Of a stretch of 64,000 nt of DNA, positions 53,534 to 62,810 are shown piece after piece. Position 1 is the stretch's first letter, and each line of letters opens with the position of its first letter. The notes beneath the pieces are model-generated. The model did no database searches. It saw nothing but the letters and a program-made list of their open reading frames with translations, and was not told where the DNA came from. The position numbers and the translations under genes were made by a program. Source of the DNA: Bifidobacterium pullorum subsp. saeculare (GTDB taxonomy: Bacteria > Actinomycetota > Actinomycetes > Actinomycetales > Bifidobacteriaceae); contig NZ_JACLYU010000008.1 of NCBI RefSeq assembly GCF_016899725.1, positions 1 to 64,000 of the forward strand, given 5' to 3'.

Positions 53534-55291
53534 GTGATGAGGGGAATGCGCGCACAATGCCGCCGCATGGCGCCGGTGGCGGCCGTGGCCGCCGTTCTGC
53601 TGGTGGTGCTGGCGCTGCTCGGCATGGCGATGATGCCCCGCTGGCAGGTCGTCCCGTTCACGGACCACATCGCCGTCGCCTCCGCCGATCCGTCCGTCGA
53701 GGCGCGCGGCGTCGCCATCCCGCATCAGGGCGCCTACCGCACCACGCAACGGCGGCTCACCGTCACCACGGAGGACGGCACGGTGCTGCCCGCCATCCTG
53801 CGCGCCCCCGCCGCCCCGGGCGCCCCGGGCGCGGGCGGCGCGGCGCCGGGCGCCTTCCCCGACCGTTTCGGCTCTCGGCGCCCCGCCTGCCTGTTCATCC
53901 ACGGCTCCGGCACCAGCGGTGAGCAGGACTTCGGCGACATCGCCAACGCGATGGCCTCCGCCGGCATCGTGACGCTGGTGCCGGCCAAACGGCTCGACGG
54001 CTACGGTCCGCTCCACCGCGACTACGCGCGCTTCGCCCACGACTATGCCGCCGCCTTCGACCTGCTGCGCGCCCAGAAGGGCGTGGATCCCGGCCGGGTC
54101 GGCCTCTACGCCGAATCCGAAGGCACCTGGATCGCGACGGTCCTCGACGACCTGCGCCCTGCCGTCGCGTTCGCCATCCTCTCCTCCGCGCCGGTGGTCA
54201 AAGGGCGCGAGCTGATGGCGATGGCGATGAGCGCCTACGCGGCCGCCGCCGGCGCGCCCCGGCCCGTGATCGACGACACGGCCAAGCTCGCGTCGCTGGA
54301 TTTCGCGCCCTACGGCCTGGGATACGCGGATTTCGACGCCGGCCGCCACCGCACGGCGCTCACGATGCCGCTGCTGGTCAACTACGGCACGCTCGACCCG
54401 GCCATGCCGGTCGAACAGGGCGCGCGCACGCTGATGGACGAGGCCGCGGCCGCCGGCAACCGCAACGTCACCGTGCGCTATTTCAAGGCCAACCATCAGA
54501 TGCGCGCCGGCGCCGGCTTGTTCACGCCCGGCCTGCCGCTGGCCGCGGGGTACACGGCGGCGCTGTGCGACTGGACGAACGGGGTCGCCGCCGGCGCCGG
54601 CACCGGCGATTGGGCCACGCCGCAGGTCGCCGGCGCCACGCCGCGCCAACGCTACGTGGCGCCGGCGGGCACACGCTCCGGCATCCTCGGGTCGCTGGGC
54701 GTGCTGAGCGCGCTGGTCGCCGGCGCCGTGCTGCTGCCGATGACCGCCGGCTTGGTGGCCGCGGCCATGATGGCGGTGCGATGGCTGCGGGTCCGCGTGT
54801 GCGGGCGACGCGTGCGGGCCGGCGGCGACGGCCGCCTGACGGTGTGCCGGCGCGGCCGGTCCGCCCCGTGCGCCGTGATGCGCGGGGGACGGGTGGTCAA
54901 GTCTGATGGCGGCCCGATGGTCCGCCATGTTGGCTTGGGCCGTGGATTCGTGCGGTTCCGCCGCGCCGACGTGGCGCTGCTGGCCGTGGTGGGCCTGCTG
55001 TCCGCCACGCTGACGCTTGCGTTGGGCGGCTACCTGGCCGTGCTCGTCGTGCAGGCGCTGCACGGCGGTTCCGCCGCGCCGGCGTACCACTTGGCGTGGG
55101 GCGTGCTGCAGGCCATGGCCGTGGCCTGCGCGGTGCCGGTCGCCTGGCTGGCCGTGCGCACGGCGCGCGCCGCGCGCACCGCGGCGCATTGGGGCGCCGC
55201 GCGATGGGCCGTGGCCGTACTCGTGCTCCTCGGCGCGTTGTGCGCGCTCACGGGCATGGCCTTCTGGGAGCTGTACGCGCCGGCGTGGTGA
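53534..55291 (+). CDS. Membrane-anchored alpha/beta hydrolase
   Basis: After one N-terminal span (VAAVAAVLLVVLALLGMAMM) comes an alpha/beta hydrolase domain (~residues 70-340). CLFIHGSGTSG is the oxyanion region, VGLYAESEGTWIA is the nucleophile elbow (Ser, with Ala in place of the first Gly), YGTLDPAMPVEQGA has the acid, and FKANHQM has the His. About five more spans follow after residue 370, so the C-terminal third is membrane-embedded. It may be an esterase or peptidase acting outside the membrane. GTG 53534 lies 8 nt after TACAGT; ATG 53537, with GGAGG upstream, is equally possible. Confidence 0.75.
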   Translation: MMRGMRAQCRRMAPVAAVAAVLLVVLALLGMAMMPRWQVVPFTDHIAVASADPSVEARGVAIPHQGAYRTTQRRLTVTTEDGTVLPAILRAPAAPGAPGAGGAAPGAFPDRFGSRRPACLFIHGSGTSGEQDFGDIANAMASAGIVTLVPAKRLDGYGPLHRDYARFAHDYAAAFDLLRAQKGVDPGRVGLYAESEGTWIATVLDDLRPAVAFAILSSAPVVKGRELMAMAMSAYAAAAGAPRPVIDDTAKLASLDFAPYGLGYADFDAGRHRTALTMPLLVNYGTLDPAMPVEQGARTLMDEAAAAGNRNVTVRYFKANHQMRAGAGLFTPGLPLAAGYTAALCDWTNGVAAGAGTGDWATPQVAGATPRQRYVAPAGTRSGILGSLGVLSALVAGAVLLPMTAGLVAAAMMAVRWLRVRVCGRRVRAGGDGRLTVCRRGRSAPCAVMRGGRVVKSDGGPMVRHVGLGRGFVRFRRADVALLAVVGLLSATLTLALGGYLAVLVVQALHGGSAAPAYHLAWGVLQAMAVACAVPVAWLAVRTARAARTAAHWGAARWAVAVLVLLGALCALTGMAFWELYAPAW

Positions 55292-55312
55292 GCGGCCGGG
55301 CGCTCCGGGCGC

Positions 55313-55963
55313 TCAGGCGGCCTGCGCGGCCTCGGCTTCGGCGAGGTCCGCGAACCCGCCCAGACGCACCGTGTTGGCGATGGTCTCCTCGGTGAGGTTG
55401 CACCCCTGTCGCGTGAGCGTGGCGATCAACTCCTCGTACAGGCCGAGGGTGCGGTCGGAATAGGTGCCGAGCTCGCCGCGCAGATACGTTTCGAACGAGG
55501 TCGCCTCGGGCGTGTCTTCCGCGGTGGTGAGCACGCGCATCGCCTGGCCCAGCTTCGGGTAGCGGCTGCGGAAGTCCGCGGCCCACGCGACCTGCGTGGC
55601 GACGATTCGTTCCTGGCGTGCGACGCGCTCCTCGGACAGCCGCGGGATGTACGGCTCGATGGTCCGGCGGTACTGCTCCGGTGCCGTGGAGGCCATCATC
55701 CGGGCGTACTTCTCCGTCACCAGGTTGCGGCCCACCCGGTCCGCCTCGGTCAGGTCGTCCTCGTAGCTGGCGAGCAGCGGGGCGGGCCAGGTGAGGAACT
55801 GGCTCAGGCGCATCTGGTGGAACATCGGCCAGTTGCCTTGGCAGGAGGCGCGCCCGCCCTCGTTGTCCGTGCGCTGGAACTGGTCCCATTCGTGGCGCAC
55901 GATGGTTTCGCGCAGCCCGTCGGCGGCGCTTGGCTCCTGGATGTCCTGGGATTGATCGGCCAT
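55313..55963 (-). CDS. DUF4125-family protein
   Basis: This 216-residue soluble protein matches DUF4125: RHEWDQFQRTDNEGGRASCQ, GNWPMFHQMRLSQFLTW and EADRVGRNLVTEKYARMMAS are recognisable. It is largely helical with many charged residues. No catalytic motif is evident. It lies 66 nt after the TPR-nucleotidyltransferase gene on the same strand, and the two are often neighbours, so they probably work together. ATG 55963 follows AAAGGAGAAGG; an upstream in-frame ATG (56020) is less likely. Confidence 0.75.
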   Translation of the reverse strand: MADQSQDIQEPSAADGLRETIVRHEWDQFQRTDNEGGRASCQGNWPMFHQMRLSQFLTWPAPLLASYEDDLTEADRVGRNLVTEKYARMMASTAPEQYRRTIEPYIPRLSEERVARQERIVATQVAWAADFRSRYPKLGQAMRVLTTAEDTPEATSFETYLRGELGTYSDRTLGLYEELIATLTRQGCNLTEETIANTVRLGGFADLAEAEAAQAA

Positions 55964-56029
55964 GGTCTGCCTTCTCCTTTCGTTCAATGCCCGTTCGACG
56001 CTCGTGCGGCGCCCGTCCAAGGCGATCGC

Positions 56030-58132
56030 TCACAGGCTGCGCAGCACCGGATCGGCGCCGCCGATATGCTCCTCCACGTATGGCCGCTGCCATTCGAGGA
56101 AGGTCTCCCCGCTGCGGGTCAGCCCCTCGCGGCGCAGCTCGTCCACCACTTCCTGGGCGATGCGCGCCACTGTGGCTTCGAGGGATTCGATGGCCGGGCC
56201 GGCGCCCTTGCCGCCTTCGCCGAAGCCGGCGCCGCCGTAGCAGGCCGCCGAGGCCAGCCGCAGCATCGACTCCAGCTGCCCGCACACGTCGGCCAAGCGC
56301 GTGGCCAGGCGCCCGGACAGGCGGCGCAGCGCCGCGAACCGCCATTTGTAATACGGCAGGTAGCCCACGGTGATCGGCTCGTTGACCAGATACACCAGCG
56401 AGGCCGTGGCGTTCACGAACTCGGTGACAGACAGCATCGCGGCCGCGCCATCGCCGCGTTCCAGCATGCGCGGCAGGTTGTACTGGCCGGCCTGCGCCAT
56501 CATGCCGAGCCGGCGCGAAATCAGCGACAGCCGCACATCCCCGGGCATGTCCTTGAACGCCTGGCGAGCCGCGGAGAACGCGCCCAGCGGATCGGCGAAC
56601 ACCTCGCCGTTCGTCGCGGCCGCCAGCGTCGCCTCGTCCAGCATGAGCCATTCGTGCGGCCGGTCGGCGGCCGGCGCCTCGCGGTAGTCGGTGATCGACT
56701 CGAAGAAGTCGCCGATGCGGAACACGCCGTCGCGCCGCCCCGCGCCCTGCGCGCGCGGCGTCACCGGCCAGTCGCCACGGTCCAGCGCCTCGTAATCGGC
56801 CTGCAGGCGCTCGCCGAAGGCGTCGTAGTCCTCGTCCGTCAGCCACAGGCAGCAGCGCGGACCGAAGTCATGGTCCTGCGAGAGCGCGTCGTCGAAGCCG
56901 TAGCATTCCGAGCCGTGGCCCACCAGGCCGGCGGCGATGCGGCCCACCTGCTCGGGGTAGCGCTCGCGAAGCATCGGCCGCACCCGCTGCTCCCAGAAGT
57001 CGCGGGCGATCCGCAATCCCGTCCGCGGATCGCCCGGCCTGCCGGCAGGGGCGGGCGACGCGGTAGGCGCGGTCGACTCGACGGTGGCGGCTGACGAGGT
57101 GGTGGCCGCTGTTCCCGCGGCCGCCGCGTCGGCGGGGGCGCCGTCGTCCGGCAGCGGCTGGCCGGCGTTGCGGCAGGCCTGCTCCGCCTCCCGCAGATTG
57201 GCCGCGGTGATGCGGTGGTAGTCGTTGTCCTCGCCGTAGCATTCCTCGATGACCGCGAGCGCGCGGCGGTACCAGGCCGCCGCATCGGCGAAGCGGCCCT
57301 CGGCGTAGCGCACCTGCGCCATGCCGGCCAACGCGGACGCGAAATGGCCGGCATGCGGATCGCCGGCTTCGAAGATCGCGACGCCTTCGCTGGCATGGGC
57401 GTCCGCCTCGGCCAGGAGATCCGCGGCCTCCTTCCTGTTGTCCCCGTCTGTGGCCGGGGCGTCGCCGGAGCCGGGCGCCTGGGCCATCTGGAGCAGGATG
57501 AGGGCGAGGTTTGTATGCGTGCTCGCCACGTCGAGGTCAGTGGACGGGTCGGGGGAGCCGGCGGTGAGCGTGGCCAGCGCCTGCTCAAGCTCGGCGCGCG
57601 CCTCGGGCAGCCGTCCGGTCTCCGAGTAGAGCACCGAAAGATTGTTGTGCAGGGCGGCGATGCGCCGGTCGTCCGGCCGGTACACTGTGGCCGCGCAATC
57701 CAACGCCTGGCGGTACAGGTCCTCGGATTGGTCGTACTTGCCGGCGGCGCGCATGGCGGTGGCGCAGTTGATGAGCGTCGTGGCCCATGCCTCGGTGCCT
57801 TCCAGTCCCATGCGGGCGGCGAGCTCGAGCGTGCGCTGCACCGTCCATTCGTTCTCCTGATGCAGGCCTTGCGAACGGTAGAAGCCCATCGCCTCGTTGA
57901 GCACGGTGAGCAGGCCCGCGTCGTCGCCGGCGTTCTCCGCGTCCGCCATCGCCTGTTCGAGGTACGGCTGCGCCTCGGTGGCGCCGGCATGCCGGTCGAA
58001 GATCGCGTCCAGTCCGGCCAGGAACCGGTCCACATCGAAGTGCGCGGGGGTGGCGTCGGCGTCGGCTCCATCCTGCGGCCCCGGTGCGAATCGTGCGGCG
58101 AACTGTTCCAGCAGCTCGTTCTCGTCTGCCAT
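56030..58132 (-). CDS. TPR-repeat protein with DUF4037 nucleotidyltransferase-like domain
   Basis: Residues ~60-330 form tetratricopeptide repeats (for example MRAAGKYDQSEDLYRQALDC and VRYAEGRFADAAAWYRRALA). A Thr/Ala/Pro linker follows (~335-370). The C-terminal ~330 residues are a DUF4037-type domain with a nucleotidyltransferase-like signature: GHGSECYGFD (about residue 405) and SQDHDFGPRCCLWL, whose Asp-x-Asp could bind metal. The length is 700 residues. The substrate is unknown; it may modify a protein or small molecule bound by the TPR array. TAGACT (58197-58192) is a probable -10 box, and GGAGG precedes the ATG. Confidence 0.75.
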   Translation of the reverse strand: MADENELLEQFAARFAPGPQDGADADATPAHFDVDRFLAGLDAIFDRHAGATEAQPYLEQAMADAENAGDDAGLLTVLNEAMGFYRSQGLHQENEWTVQRTLELAARMGLEGTEAWATTLINCATAMRAAGKYDQSEDLYRQALDCAATVYRPDDRRIAALHNNLSVLYSETGRLPEARAELEQALATLTAGSPDPSTDLDVASTHTNLALILLQMAQAPGSGDAPATDGDNRKEAADLLAEADAHASEGVAIFEAGDPHAGHFASALAGMAQVRYAEGRFADAAAWYRRALAVIEECYGEDNDYHRITAANLREAEQACRNAGQPLPDDGAPADAAAAGTAATTSSAATVESTAPTASPAPAGRPGDPRTGLRIARDFWEQRVRPMLRERYPEQVGRIAAGLVGHGSECYGFDDALSQDHDFGPRCCLWLTDEDYDAFGERLQADYEALDRGDWPVTPRAQGAGRRDGVFRIGDFFESITDYREAPAADRPHEWLMLDEATLAAATNGEVFADPLGAFSAARQAFKDMPGDVRLSLISRRLGMMAQAGQYNLPRMLERGDGAAAMLSVTEFVNATASLVYLVNEPITVGYLPYYKWRFAALRRLSGRLATRLADVCGQLESMLRLASAACYGGAGFGEGGKGAGPAIESLEATVARIAQEVVDELRREGLTRSGETFLEWQRPYVEEHIGGADPVLRSL

Positions 58133-58259
58133 GACGGACCTCCATCCACGTCGCGTCCGCCGGGCGTCCATGCCGGCGGAGCTCCGGTCCCAGTCTACGG
58201 TCGCCGCGGGCGCGGCGGGCGGGAACGGACCGTGATATGGGTCTCAGTCCGTGTGGATC

Positions 58260-59450
58260 TCAGACGTGGACCTCCACCATCCGCTCCATCGCGCTGGGCC
58301 GCTTCGATTCGAAGCGCAGCGAGAACGCGGCCAGCAGCGCCACGGCGACCACGGCCAGCGGCACGCCGCCCAGCGCGGCGTAGTGGTAGTCCATGCCGGA
58401 GGCGGTGAGCATCGCGCCGCCCACTGCGGAGCCGAGCGCGTTGCCGCCGTTGAACGCCACCTGCACGGAGGCGCCGCCGATGAGCTCGCCGCCGCCCTTG
58501 CCGGCCTCGGCCATGAGCAGCTGCTGGGGAGCGGAGATGAAGAATAGGCCGAAGGCGATCCAGAACGTGAACAACGCGGTGGACCACAGCGAACCCGGCG
58601 TCAGGAACACCAGCAACAGACCCAGGCAGGAGACGCCCTGGCCGATGGCGGCGGTGCCGGCATGGCGCCAGCGGTCGGTGATGCGGCCGCCCACCAGACC
58701 GCCGACCACCATGCCGAAGCCGGCGAGCATCATGAGCATCGGCACCAGCTGCGAGGACCAGCCGCCCACCTTCTGCAGCCAGGGGGAGACGTAGCTCCAC
58801 CAGCAGAACACGCCCGCGTTGCCCATGAACACGGCGACGAGCACCATCCACGGGCCCGGCTTACCCAGGAAGCGGAACTGGCCCATCAGGCCCTTGTCCG
58901 GCACGGCGGGGATGCGCGGCACCCACGCCAGCGTGAGCGCGAAGGTCAGCGCGGCGATGGCGGCGAGCAGCGCGAACGAGAGGCGCCAGTTCAGATATTC
59001 GGCGAGCAGCGTGCCGGCGGGCACGCCGAGCATGTTCGCCACGGTCTGGCCGGTCACCATGGCCGAGATCGACTGCGCCTCCTTGCCGCGGTCGGCCACC
59101 GTCTTGGCGATGAGCGTGGCGGTGCCGAAGAACGCGCCGTGCGGCAGGCCGGAGATGAACCGGGCCACGATGAGCATGCCCGAGCTCACCGACGCGACGG
59201 ACAGCGCGTTGCCCACCAGCGTGATGACCATGAACGCGAGCACCAGGTCGCGGGGGCTGAGCTTGCGGCCGAACACGAGGAACAGCGTGCCCACGCACAC
59301 GCCCACCGCGTAGGCGGAAATATAGGAGCCGGCGGCGGGGATGGACACGTGCATCGCCTCGGCCGCCTGTGGCAGGATGCCCATCATCACGAATTCGGCG
59401 GCGCCCAGCACGAACGCGCCGGCCGCCAGCGCCAGCAGACTCTTCTTCAT
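58260..59450 (-). CDS. Major facilitator superfamily transporter, DHA1 (AraJ-like)
   Basis: This 396-residue protein has 12 hydrophobic spans. It begins LLALAAGAFVLGAAEFVMMG, as in the AraJ/YdhP-type drug:H+ antiporter group, and has motif A-like FGRKLSPRDLVLA between spans 2 and 3 and RFISGLPHGAFFGTATLIA in span 4. It probably exports a sugar-like compound or drug; specificity is unknown. GGAAGGA precedes the ATG. It is downstream of tRNA-Pro and its terminator. Confidence 0.88.
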   Translation of the reverse strand: MKKSLLALAAGAFVLGAAEFVMMGILPQAAEAMHVSIPAAGSYISAYAVGVCVGTLFLVFGRKLSPRDLVLAFMVITLVGNALSVASVSSGMLIVARFISGLPHGAFFGTATLIAKTVADRGKEAQSISAMVTGQTVANMLGVPAGTLLAEYLNWRLSFALLAAIAALTFALTLAWVPRIPAVPDKGLMGQFRFLGKPGPWMVLVAVFMGNAGVFCWWSYVSPWLQKVGGWSSQLVPMLMMLAGFGMVVGGLVGGRITDRWRHAGTAAIGQGVSCLGLLLVFLTPGSLWSTALFTFWIAFGLFFISAPQQLLMAEAGKGGGELIGGASVQVAFNGGNALGSAVGGAMLTASGMDYHYAALGGVPLAVVAVALLAAFSLRFESKRPSAMERMVEVHV

Positions 59451-59508
59451 CGCCGTGGATGTCCTTCCCGTCGCGCGCCGTCCACCCGCGCAGGGGGCCG
59501 GACATGAA

Positions 59509-59542
59509 GAAAGGGAACCGCCGTAATCGGCGATTCCCTTTC
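59509..59542 (-). terminator. Terminator of tRNA-Pro
   Basis: On the minus strand GAAAGGGAA pairs with TTCCCTTTC around an inner CGCCG-ATTA-CGGCG stem. It lies just past the tRNA and before the transporter gene. Confidence 0.8.
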
Positions 59543-59547
59543 GGTTG

Positions 59548-59621
<74 letters not shown>

Positions 59622-59758
59622 TCAGACAACAGTCGTTGATGATACAGCCAGTCCGGCGATGTTGCAAACTGGCGTGTTGCCCCGGTGTGTTGCGCTGGTG
59701 AGTTGTGCCCGCAGGCCGCCCGCCGCCTCATCGCCGGCACTGCGTACACTGAGTGCCT

Positions 59759-61456
59759 ATGACTGAAGCCACCGAAAACCCCGGAACCACTGGTTCCGAC
59801 GAGAACGAGGACGCCGCCGGCGTCCCGCAGATGACCACCGTCGAGCGCGCTGAGATGCTGCTCGCCCAGGACGCCGCCATCCGCTCCCGGATCGGCGCGG
59901 GCGCCACGCTCGACGAGGCCATCGACCCCTCCAACAAGGAGTTCGGCCCGCTCGCGCACCCCGAGCAGGTGCAGATGCGCGTCGCCAAGCGCGCCCTCAT
60001 GCTCAAGGAGGGCATCGCCCCCTATCCGGTCCACCTCGACGTCACCGACACCATCGAGGCCGTGCGCGCGCGCTACGACGGCAAGCTCGAGCCCGGCCAG
60101 GAGACCGAGGACGTGGTCGGCATCGCCGGCCGCGTGCTGTTCATCCGTAACGCCGGCGGCCTCAACTTCGTGCAGCTGTCCGCGGGCGACGGCACCAAGA
60201 TCCAGGGCATGGTCTCCAAGAAGGAGATCGGCGCCGACTCCCTCAAGCAGTTCAAGCAGCTCGTGGATCTGGGCGACCACCTGTACCTGCGCGGCCGTGT
60301 GATCGCCTCCAAGACCGGCGAGCTCTCGGTGTTCGCCACCGAGTGGGCCATCGCCGCCAAGGCGCTGCAGCCGCTGCCGGCCCTGCACAAGGAGCTCAAC
60401 GAGGACACCCGCACGCGCAAGCCGTACATCGGCATGATCGCGGACGAGAAGATCCGCAACATGGTGCGCAACCGCTCCAAGGCCGTCGCCTCGCTGCGCC
60501 GCACCTTCGACGACCATGACTTCATCGAGGTGGAGACCCCGATGCTGCAGACCGTGCACGGCGGCGCCGCGGCCCGTCCGTTCACCACGCATATGAACGC
60601 CTTCGACCTGGACCTGTTCCTGCGCATCGCCCCGGAGCTGTTCCTCAAGCGTTGCCTGGTCGGCGGCATCGACCGCGTGTACGAGATCAACCGCGACTTC
60701 CGCAACGAGGGCGTGGACGCCACGCACGCCCCCGAGTTCACCATGGTCGAGGCATACCAGGCGTACGGCACCTACGACACCATCGGCCAGCTCGTCAAGG
60801 AGCTCGTGCAGAAAACCGCGATGGACGTGTTCGGCTCGCACCGGGTCACCCTGCTCGACGGCACCGAATACGACTTCGGCGGCGAGTGGCGGACCATCTC
60901 CATGTACGACTCCCTCTCCGAGGCGCTCGGCGAGGAGATCGTGCCCCACGACCCGGAGAACCCCGAGCCCAACGGCACCTCCGTGGAGCACCTCGGCGCC
61001 CTCGCCGACAAGCTCGGCGTGGAGCGCGACGACGTGGAGAACCACGGCAAGCTCGTCGAGCACCTGTGGGAGCACTTCTACGAGGACAAGCTCTACGAGC
61101 CGACCTTCGTGCGCGACTTCCCGGTCGAGACCTCCCCGCTGGTCAAGGGCCACCGCTCCAAGCCCGGCGTCGTGGAGAAGTGGGATCTGTACGTGCGCGG
61201 CTTCGAGCTGGCCACCGGCTACTCCGAGCTCAACGATCCGATCGTGCAGCGCGAACGCTTCGTGGCCCAGGCCAAGGACGCGCTCGCCGGCGACGAGGAG
61301 GCCTGCGACATCGACGAGGACTTCCTCGAGGCCCTCGGCGTGGGCATGCCGCCGGCCGGCGGCATGGGCATGGGCATCGACCGTCTGCTCATCGCCCTGA
61401 CCGGCGCCACGATTCGCGAGACCATCACCTTCCCGCTGGTCAAGCCGCTCAACTGA
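59759..61456 (+). CDS. lysS: Lysyl-tRNA synthetase, class II
   Basis: LysS charges tRNA-Lys. After an N-terminal extension of ~75 residues comes the OB-fold anticodon-binding domain ([20 protein letters not shown], then FVQLSAGDG). Class II motif 1 is around [12 protein letters not shown], motif 2 is [14 protein letters not shown] and motif 3 is [15 protein letters not shown]. The length is 565 residues. TACACT (59745-59750) lies 8 nt before ATG 59759, with no ribosome-binding site, so the mRNA is probably leaderless; an in-frame GTG at 59753 is less likely. Confidence 0.96.
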   Translation: MTEATENPGTTGSDENEDAAGVPQMTTVERAEMLLAQDAAIRSRIGAGATLDEAIDPSNKEFGPLAHPEQVQMRVAKRALMLKEGIAPYPVHLDVTDTIEAVRARYDGKLEPGQETEDVVGIAGRVLFIRNAGGLNFVQLSAGDGTKIQGMVSKKEIGADSLKQFKQLVDLGDHLYLRGRVIASKTGELSVFATEWAIAAKALQPLPALHKELNEDTRTRKPYIGMIADEKIRNMVRNRSKAVASLRRTFDDHDFIEVETPMLQTVHGGAAARPFTTHMNAFDLDLFLRIAPELFLKRCLVGGIDRVYEINRDFRNEGVDATHAPEFTMVEAYQAYGTYDTIGQLVKELVQKTAMDVFGSHRVTLLDGTEYDFGGEWRTISMYDSLSEALGEEIVPHDPENPEPNGTSVEHLGALADKLGVERDDVENHGKLVEHLWEHFYEDKLYEPTFVRDFPVETSPLVKGHRSKPGVVEKWDLYVRGFELATGYSELNDPIVQRERFVAQAKDALAGDEEACDIDEDFLEALGVGMPPAGGMGMGIDRLLIALTGATIRETITFPLVKPLN

Positions 61457-61520
61457 GCCATCGCCGCGGCGCCGCCGCTCCGCTCCGTCACCATGGGGGG
61501 CAACGAGTATGCTCGCAGAC

Positions 61521-62600
61521 ATGGACGCGAGGATGTGGGTGAGCGGCGCGTGGCCGCGGACGTTGCCGGCGTCGGTGGCGCCGGTGCTTATGGGCGCGGC
61601 CTGCGCGTGGATGGACGTGCGGACCCAGCAGCGGCAATGCGCCACGAATCCCGGCGCCGCGACCCTGTGGAACGCCTACGGCGGCACCACGCCGTTCCCT
61701 GCCTGCTCGGACTCTTTCATCGGCGGCGCGGCGTGGTTCTGGACGTACGTCCCGCTGTGCCTGGCCGTCGCGATCGCCCTGCAGGTCGCCGTGAACTACG
61801 CCAACGATTACTCCGACGGCATCCGCGGCACCGACGACGGCCGGGCCGCGGCCGCGGACGGCGGGCCGACCCCGCCGTCCGCCGCGGCGCCGGCACGGCT
61901 CGTGGCCTCCGGAGTGCCCCCGCGCAACGTGCTGCGCGCCGCGGGCATCGCCGCCGCCGTGGCGTGCGTGGCCGGGCTAGCCGTCGTCGTCCTCAGCGGC
62001 GTGTGGGCGCTGCTGGCCGTCGGCGTCGCCAGCCTCATCGCCGGCTGGTGCTACACAGGCGGCAAGCACCCCTACGGTTACGCCGGGCTCGGCGAACCGT
62101 TCGTCTTCGTCTTCTTCGGGCCGGTCGCGGTCGTCGGCACCTATCTGGCCATGGTCGGCTCGTTGGGCGGGACTGCGGGCGCGACCCTGCCGCTCGCCGC
62201 CGCCACGGCAGGTCTCGATGCGGTCGCCCTGCTTATGGTCAACAATCTGCGCGACATCCCCGCCGACCGCACGCACGGCAAACGCACCTATGCCGTGCGC
62301 GTCGGGTACGCCGCGGCCAAGCGGACGCTTGCCGTCGTCATCCTGATCTCCATCCTGCTTTCGCTCTGGGGATGCTCCGGCAAGGTGCTCTACGTCTTCG
62401 GCATGCGCGTCGGCTGGCTGCCGCCGGCGGTTCCCCTGGGCGTGGTCCTCGTGGCGGGCGCGGCGCCGTTGGTTGTGGCGCTGCGCCGGGACGACCTGCG
62501 CCGCGCGCTGCCCGCGGTCAGTCTGTTCGCGTTGGTCACGGCCGTCTGCTGGGTTGCGGCATGCCTCGGCCAGGGTGCGTACGTGGTCTCGCTGCCGTGA
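61521..62600 (+). CDS. UbiA-family prenyltransferase (MenA-like), copy 1
   Basis: This 359-residue membrane protein has about eight to nine hydrophobic spans. The two Asp-rich prenyl-diphosphate motifs are [17 protein letters not shown] and [17 protein letters not shown], and [20 protein letters not shown] matches MenA (1,4-dihydroxy-2-naphthoate prenyltransferase). No other menaquinone gene is in the window. ATG 61521 is chosen: it aligns with the start of copy 2 (MDAxxWVxGAxPxTLP) and lies 7 nt after TATGCT (61508-61513). An in-frame ATG at 61509 overlaps that hexamer. Confidence 0.85.
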   Translation: MDARMWVSGAWPRTLPASVAPVLMGAACAWMDVRTQQRQCATNPGAATLWNAYGGTTPFPACSDSFIGGAAWFWTYVPLCLAVAIALQVAVNYANDYSDGIRGTDDGRAAAADGGPTPPSAAAPARLVASGVPPRNVLRAAGIAAAVACVAGLAVVVLSGVWALLAVGVASLIAGWCYTGGKHPYGYAGLGEPFVFVFFGPVAVVGTYLAMVGSLGGTAGATLPLAAATAGLDAVALLMVNNLRDIPADRTHGKRTYAVRVGYAAAKRTLAVVILISILLSLWGCSGKVLYVFGMRVGWLPPAVPLGVVLVAGAAPLVVALRRDDLRRALPAVSLFALVTAVCWVAACLGQGAYVVSLP

Positions 62601-62810
62601 GGCGGAGCTCCGGGCACCACCGGCCGCATCCAACGGAGTCCGCTATACGCAGGAGACCTACGCCAACACGTCCAGGAATGACTCACGCCCCTCGCGCATG
62701 GCAATGCGAAGAGCCGTATCTTACTGATTCGGTCTGCGAATTTGTCTAGAGACAAACGGATTGTCTGCATCTGCCCTGCGTATGCGCTCGGCGCGGGTAA
62801 CGTGGTGCCC
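62601..62810 (+). promoter_or_regulatory. Intergenic region and dyad before UbiA copy 2
   Basis: This 210-bp stretch is less GC-rich than its surroundings. It contains TTTGTCT-AG-AGACAAA (62741-62756), a perfect 7-bp dyad, and another TTGTCT a few bases later. TAACGT (62798-62803), 7 nt before the next ATG, is the likely -10 box. The dyad, about 42 bp upstream of it, could be an operator. Confidence 0.55.
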
